From assembly GCA_965212205.1 (NCBI GenBank), contig CBDBUX010000001.1, positions 124,001 through 188,000 of the forward strand: 64,000 nt of DNA. The letters are read 5' to 3'. The stretch is from JAHEJJ01 sp965212205. GTDB taxonomy: Bacteria > Bacteroidota > Bacteroidia > Flavobacteriales > Flavobacteriaceae. Both the position numbers and the translations under genes were made by a program. Shown piece after piece: positions 59,482 to 64,000 of this stretch (position 1 is its first letter; each line of letters starts with the position of its first letter). The notes under the pieces are model-generated. The model searched no databases. It was given only the letters and a program-made list of their open reading frames with translations, and had not been told where the DNA came from.

Positions 59482-60834
59482 CTAATAGGCCTTTTCTTCT
59501 CCCGAAAAAGCGTTGAGAATTGTTTGAACGATGATTTTAATATCGAGGAAAAACGACCAGTTCTCCACATAAAAAATATCAAATTTTATACGATTTTGAA
59601 TATCGCTATGCCTTTCTATCTCACCTCTGTATCCTCGAACCTGGGCTAATCCAGTAATACCCGGTTTAACGAAATGGCGCAACATGTACTTATCGACCGT
59701 ATTCGCATATTCGTCTGTATGGCTTAACATATGTGGTCTGGGGCCTACTACAGACATATGTCCGAATAATACATTGTAGAACTGAGGCAATTCATCGATA
59801 CTGGTGCTCCTTATAAACCTGCCAACTTTGGTAACACGGACATCATTCTTGCCAGCCTGGCTAACATCGGCTGTGGGATTGATGGCCATGGATCTGAATT
59901 TATAGCATGAAAATTTTCTATTGTCAAATCCTGTTCTTTCCTGGATAAAGAAGACGGGGCCTCGAGATTCTAGCGCGATGATAATTGCCAATACAGGGGC
60001 GAGCCATATCAGGAGACCAAAGATCACCACTAAAGAAAAGGCGATATCAAATGTTCTTTTTATAAAAGCATTAATCGGATCGTGCAGCGGTATTTCTCTT
60101 AAGGAGAGGATTGGAAGATAATCGTAGTATTCGAATTTGAGTTTTTTCGCATAAATATTCTTATTATCCGGCAGGAATTTCAATGTCCTTAAATTGTTGT
60201 CGGCGAAATTTATAAACTCGATCAATTCGGTATTACCCAACTCAGAAACTGCGCAGTAGATTTCATCGATCTTGTTTTCCACAATAAACAGAAAACACTC
60301 GTGCAGATCAAAATCTTCTTCATTAGGGCAGAATTGTTTTACAAAATGATAGCCATATTCCGTTCTTTTATTGAACATTTTGATCAGCTGCTCCGTTTTT
60401 CTGTTTTTCCCGATAATCACCACATGCCGGATATTTCCCTTTCCCTTCTCCCAAAATCGCTGCATTATAACGTAGGTGAAGAATTTCAAAAAGAATACAA
60501 CTCCAAAAACTGAAAGGAAGAAATAGCCCAGCGCCAGCCTACTGATATTTGGCTGTTTAAAAAAACCGATAAAGGCATAGAGCACAAGAAAGTACACTAC
60601 GAATTGTGTAAAAAGCAATTTGAGTATATGGGTTACCTTGGTATATCTATAGACACCATAAAATCCGGTTTTGAAAGCGATTATGGTCCAACAGAGAGAG
60701 ATATAACTATGAAAAAGAACCGGATACTCGAACTGAATAGGCAGGAAAAAGGCCAGTAAATTTATGCAAAGCAAGTCTAGCCCATAAAGAATGGGATTGG
60801 TATAACCTGAATATCCATATTGTGTAAAAAGCAT
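59482..60834 (-). CDS. Undecaprenyl-phosphate sugar-1-phosphate transferase (polyprenyl glycosylphosphotransferase)
   Basis: A 450-residue enzyme that starts a polysaccharide repeat by moving a sugar-1-phosphate to undecaprenyl phosphate. It has about four N-terminal membrane segments, a CoA-binding-like domain (around 130-240), one further membrane helix, and a C-terminal bacterial sugar transferase domain with KRTFDIAFSLVVI, CYKFRSM and RSTSIDELPQFYNVLFGHMSVVGPRP. The donor sugar is unknown. Confidence 0.92.
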   Translation of the reverse strand: MLFTQYGYSGYTNPILYGLDLLCINLLAFFLPIQFEYPVLFHSYISLCWTIIAFKTGFYGVYRYTKVTHILKLLFTQFVVYFLVLYAFIGFFKQPNISRLALGYFFLSVFGVVFFLKFFTYVIMQRFWEKGKGNIRHVVIIGKNRKTEQLIKMFNKRTEYGYHFVKQFCPNEEDFDLHECFLFIVENKIDEIYCAVSELGNTELIEFINFADNNLRTLKFLPDNKNIYAKKLKFEYYDYLPILSLREIPLHDPINAFIKRTFDIAFSLVVIFGLLIWLAPVLAIIIALESRGPVFFIQERTGFDNRKFSCYKFRSMAINPTADVSQAGKNDVRVTKVGRFIRSTSIDELPQFYNVLFGHMSVVGPRPHMLSHTDEYANTVDKYMLRHFVKPGITGLAQVRGYRGEIERHSDIQNRIKFDIFYVENWSFFLDIKIIVQTILNAFSGEEKAY

Positions 60835-60858
60835 TTATCAACACAAATTTACTGATAC

Positions 60859-61854
60859 TTAGCTGAAATCTTCCGGTGCAATTTTTCGCCAATGTTTTAA
60901 TGATTCCTCGAACGGATATTTAAAGTTGAAATCATTCTCAATTAAATACGCTGGTTTAATATTGGTAGGAAAGCCCGCCTTCCTCACCCGAACGGGATGA
61001 ATATCGGAAGTCTTACCCATCAGGCTCGTCGCCATTTGTATAAATCTCGCTAGTATTACCAGCAACGGAACCGGAATTTTTGGCACCCCTCCTTTATAGC
61101 CAAATTCTTGTTGGACAATTTTTGTCATCCTCTCCAGGGGCACCAAAGGATTTTCTGCATAGTTGTATAATATAAAATGCTCCGATCTATCCATTGTAAA
61201 AAGCATACTGTCGACCAGACCATATACATACCCATAAGCTTTAATAACATTGCCTTTATCGGGCAGAATAAATCTTCTCTTTTTTAAAGATTTTATCATC
61301 CGGTAGACATTTCCGGGATCATGAGGGCCATAGATTACACTAGGGCGAACAATTACAAGTTTCCTTGAACTATCTTCAGCCAGCCAGGTACGATGAATTT
61401 GCTCTGCCAGCGCTTTTGAAATACCATAGGCGGTTTCGGGATAGAGATTAGACCCCTCGTCGCGTTGGTCAAGAGACTTGCCATAGGGCGCAATACTGCT
61501 GGTGAAAAACATATTTTGAATACCGGTTTGCCGGGCAAAATCGGATACATGCGTTGCTCCGGGAAGATTAGTATCAAAATATTCATGATAGGCATGGCCT
61601 GGTTCTCTATGCACCGCTGCAAAATTAAAGATCCAGGAGTTTTCCAGATCCGTGTCGCCGAGTGCTTCAATTATTATTGGCTTTCGAACATCACCTTTCA
61701 AATAGACCAGATGCTCGGATTCCAGGTTTAAAAAATTGCCAGGAGGATTAAGGTCGTAAATATATATTTTGTCGAATAGGGTTTGATCGATGAAACGTTT
61801 GGTCAAAAAAGAACCTATATAACCGGATCCACCGAATATAATAGCTACCCTCAT
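60859..61854 (-). CDS. NAD-dependent epimerase/dehydratase
   Basis: A 331-residue extended short-chain dehydrogenase. The NAD fold is IFGGSGYIGSFLTKRF (5-20). The catalytic residues are S-S-I (MFFTSSIAPYG) and Y-x-x-x-K in TAYGISKALAEQ. It lies between the sugar transferase and the flippase, so it probably makes a nucleotide sugar for the same polymer, or modifies a lipid-linked sugar. Confidence 0.85.
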   Translation of the reverse strand: MRVAIIFGGSGYIGSFLTKRFIDQTLFDKIYIYDLNPPGNFLNLESEHLVYLKGDVRKPIIIEALGDTDLENSWIFNFAAVHREPGHAYHEYFDTNLPGATHVSDFARQTGIQNMFFTSSIAPYGKSLDQRDEGSNLYPETAYGISKALAEQIHRTWLAEDSSRKLVIVRPSVIYGPHDPGNVYRMIKSLKKRRFILPDKGNVIKAYGYVYGLVDSMLFTMDRSEHFILYNYAENPLVPLERMTKIVQQEFGYKGGVPKIPVPLLVILARFIQMATSLMGKTSDIHPVRVRKAGFPTNIKPAYLIENDFNFKYPFEESLKHWRKIAPEDFS

Positions 61855-62136
61855 TATAAATAGATTAAAGAAATCCTGCCCAAAAATAGACTTTTTTTGG
61901 GTTATAGAGTTTATTTCAGTTCCGCTGCAATGGGTAAAACACCGCAGGATAATTTAACTTTCCGGCAACAATGTTTCATTCCGGTATAAATGGTATAAAT
62001 TTACCCGGAAAAGCGAGATTAATACAGTTTCTTTTCGTGTCGAAATGGAAAATAAGAACAAAATCAGGATATTTCGGATGATAAACACAAGGAAGCGGGT
62101 TTCCAATTATGGAAGTTTATTCGGGATATTTTTAGG

Positions 62137-63399
62137 ATGAAAATAAAAGGAAATTCCTTGATCATCAATTTTAGTGGGTATACGATTGTTAATCTGCTTA
62201 ACTCTCTTACCCCTATAATTATCCTGCCTATTTTGACGAACAATATCAGCTCTGATAATATCGGTATCATCGATTTGTTCACCACCACCACAATTTTCCT
62301 CATCCCTATTATCGGACTATGTTTTATTCAGTCGATTACCAAGCTGTATTTCAGCATGGAGGATACGGCCAAGTATTTATCGGTTCTGTCGACCAGCGTT
62401 CTTATCATAGGATTATCAACCCTGCTCATTGGCTATACGGTTTTATATCTAACCCCATTGATCGAACTAAGCAGCGAGATGCGCATGTTGGCTATGCTTA
62501 TTCTTTTCTATGTGTTCATGACCTTGATCGTAGAGGGTTTTCTGCTTCTAAAAAGAAACGAGGAGAACCTGAGACAGTTTGCAGGAATAAGGTTGATGAA
62601 ATCTGTATTGGATATTTTATCTACAGTTTTATTACTGTACTATTTCGACGATTACCGCGTAAGGGTATTTGGTATTATATTATCCACATTCATAACCTCG
62701 CTGATCGTGCTCTATTTTGTGCTGAAAGATCCTCAGATTCGACTGGAGCTTGATAAAGAAATACTAAGAAAAATATTTATATACTCCTCCCCTCTTATTC
62801 TACATACCCTGTTTCTAAATATTATCAACTACTCGGACCGCTATTTTGTGACCTCGTACTTAGATACTTATAAGCTCGGCCAGTATTCTGTTATCTATCA
62901 GATTTGTATGGTTATGAGTTTGTTGATCAACTCATTTAATATGGCCTGGAGTCCTTATTTTATGAAAAATATGGTAAAGGATGAAGCAGGATTTATGACG
63001 GTATATAACCGCGTACTCTGGTTCTATTTTATTGCTCTCCTGGCTTTTGGCATCTTGTTGTTCCTCGCCATACCCTTTGTGTATGAATATATTATTGGAA
63101 ACGAATTCGAGGTTTCGGCCTACATCTACGCCACCTTAATCACCGCATATATATTTAACGGGCTGTATCGGTTTAAGGTAAATCTGCTGTTTTTTAAGGA
63201 ACGGACTTTCCTGATCGCCAAAATGTCGTTTGTGTGTGCCTCCATAAATCTGGTTATGAACTATTTCTTAATCAAAGAATTTGGGCTATTAGGAGCTGCT
63301 CTGGCTACCCTTGCTTCATACATGGCATTTTATCTTCTATTGGAGCTGGTGCTTAAGGTCAATCAAGCAAAACTCTTTTCAGGGGGTAGTGAGAAGTGA
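62137..63399 (+). CDS. O-antigen/polysaccharide flippase (Wzx-like)
   Basis: A 420-residue protein with about 12 membrane segments. It begins with the flippase-like SLIINFSGYTIVNLLNSLTPIIILPIL and ends in the repeated ALATLASYMAFYLLLEL helix. It should flip lipid-linked repeat units. The 282-base gap to the epimerase holds the divergent promoters; I see no other gene in it. Confidence 0.85.
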   Translation: MKIKGNSLIINFSGYTIVNLLNSLTPIIILPILTNNISSDNIGIIDLFTTTTIFLIPIIGLCFIQSITKLYFSMEDTAKYLSVLSTSVLIIGLSTLLIGYTVLYLTPLIELSSEMRMLAMLILFYVFMTLIVEGFLLLKRNEENLRQFAGIRLMKSVLDILSTVLLLYYFDDYRVRVFGIILSTFITSLIVLYFVLKDPQIRLELDKEILRKIFIYSSPLILHTLFLNIINYSDRYFVTSYLDTYKLGQYSVIYQICMVMSLLINSFNMAWSPYFMKNMVKDEAGFMTVYNRVLWFYFIALLAFGILLFLAIPFVYEYIIGNEFEVSAYIYATLITAYIFNGLYRFKVNLLFFKERTFLIAKMSFVCASINLVMNYFLIKEFGLLGAALATLASYMAFYLLLELVLKVNQAKLFSGGSEK

Positions 63400-63580
63400 C
63401 GCCAATGAACATATGAACTCTTAATTGAGACCAAAAGCAATTGACAGATAATATTGATAACATCATGTTTATTCTTTATAAATTGCATAAGTATAGAGAC
63501 GGCGTAAGTGAATGGGTTACACCTTTCGGGGTGACAGACATCCAATAAATTTTCGCAAAATCCTGATTCTTAGCAGCAGA

Positions 63581-64000
63581 ATGGTTTATATCCTTTTACT
63601 TATCTATTTGCTCAATCTGATTTATATCAAAAAAAAAGGGCTTTTTGGAAGCGCCTTTATAATGCATTTCTTTTTTATCTCGCTCATCTTTATAGGTCCA
63701 ACAGTATACTATGAGCTTGGCGGTTTGAGTTACTCAAACAGTTTTGAAGAGGAAGATCTAGTGGTCTTTGAGAAATACGCCATTTTTGTTTTTAGTGCTA
63801 CCCTGGTCTACCTTTTTTTTTATGCGCATATCAAGCGTGGCCTGGGTAATCGATTCTTTGCAGGCTATAGGAGCAGGAATACTAAACTTACATTTCTTTA
63901 TTTTGCCTTTTGGTACGCCATAGTACTAATGTATTTGCTGGTTTATTTAAGAGAGCTGCCAGTAGTGCAATTTTTATTTACCGGCACCCTCCCCACCCGT
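63581..64000 (+). CDS. Membrane protein, partial (possible Wzy-type O-antigen polymerase)
   Basis: The frame opens at ATG 63581 and stays open for 140 codons to the end of the window. The text is strongly hydrophobic with at least four membrane segments (for example VYILLLIYLLNLIYI and AIFVFSATLVYLFFYA). Its place after a flippase and its aromatic-rich text fit a polysaccharide polymerase or similar. The C-terminus lies outside the window. Confidence 0.6.
   Translation, partial: MVYILLLIYLLNLIYIKKKGLFGSAFIMHFFFISLIFIGPTVYYELGGLSYSNSFEEEDLVVFEKYAIFVFSATLVYLFFYAHIKRGLGNRFFAGYRSRNTKLTFLYFAFWYAIVLMYLLVYLRELPVVQFLFTGTLPTR

Noticed and set aside
61855..62136. GGTATAAAT direct repeat in the epimerase-flippase gap as an attachment or mobile-element site
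   Set aside because: It is a nine-base AT-rich repeat with no integrase or inverted ends nearby.
63400..63580. A minus-strand frame between the flippase and the Wzy-like gene
   Set aside because: It overlaps the flippase end, has no motif, and the region is better seen as the leader of the next plus-strand gene.

Overview
The window reads as chromosomal DNA of a gliding or type IX secretion (T9SS) member of the Flavobacteriaceae (Bacteroidota), probably aquatic. The evidence is: gldH and sprE/porW; families typical of this group (DUF6427, DUF6341, DUF4254, DUF4292, DUF5687, DUF6168); an ATP synthase operon that lacks atpD and atpC; few Shine-Dalgarno sites; and several promoters of the Bacteroidota form TTTG-N19-TAnnTTTG. 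There are no rRNA or tRNA genes, insertion sequences, phage genes or CRISPR arrays. Gene density is high.

Layout. 0.2-8.2 kb: branched-chain amino acid carrier, Xaa-Pro aminopeptidase, a large secreted BNR/VPS10-type propeller protein, a DUF2721 protein, and a RimK ligase overlapping a desuccinylase-like zinc hydrolase. 8.5-12 kb: succinate dehydrogenase sdhCAB with a terminator. 12-16.7 kb: methionine-type aminotransferase, serine hydrolase, acetyltransferase, a possible 35-residue gene with its own terminator, and a two-subunit CoA transferase. 16.8-20.8 kb: ricT-gldH-pbp1A operon. 21-26.2 kb: trhO and recA divergent around a structured intergenic region, then a lipoprotein and an ECF sigma factor paired with a protein that joins an inner-membrane segment to an outer-membrane barrel. 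26.3-30.8 kb: plsC, trpS, dprA, an HU-CCDC81/SPOR protein and a thioesterase. 30.8-36.6 kb: aldo/keto reductase and the operon flippase-dut-TPR-DUF4292-envC. 36.8-45.7 kb: sprE-bactofilin followed by atpZ-DUF6168-atpBEFHAG. 45.8-48 kb: a two-gene ABC exporter. 48.1-52.7 kb: a locus resembling those of arsenosugar biosynthesis (ferredoxin-type reductase, TIGR04282 transferase, CxxC peroxidase-like protein, radical SAM ArsS, TetR regulator). 52.7-57 kb: GT9, DUF4254, DUF6427, DUF6341 and purD. 57-64 kb: a surface polysaccharide locus (uxs, ugd, sugar-1-phosphate transferase, epimerase, Wzx-like flippase, start of a Wzy-like gene running off the end).

The candidates for undescribed biology are: the TetR-controlled ArsS-type locus, whose intergenic regions carry matching palindromes; a structured trhO-recA intergenic region that may encode a small RNA; the sigma factor with its envelope-spanning partner; a 14-bp hairpin just after atpE; and the overlapping RimK/desuccinylase pair. 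Functions were assigned by recognising families and motifs by eye. No database or folding program was run.
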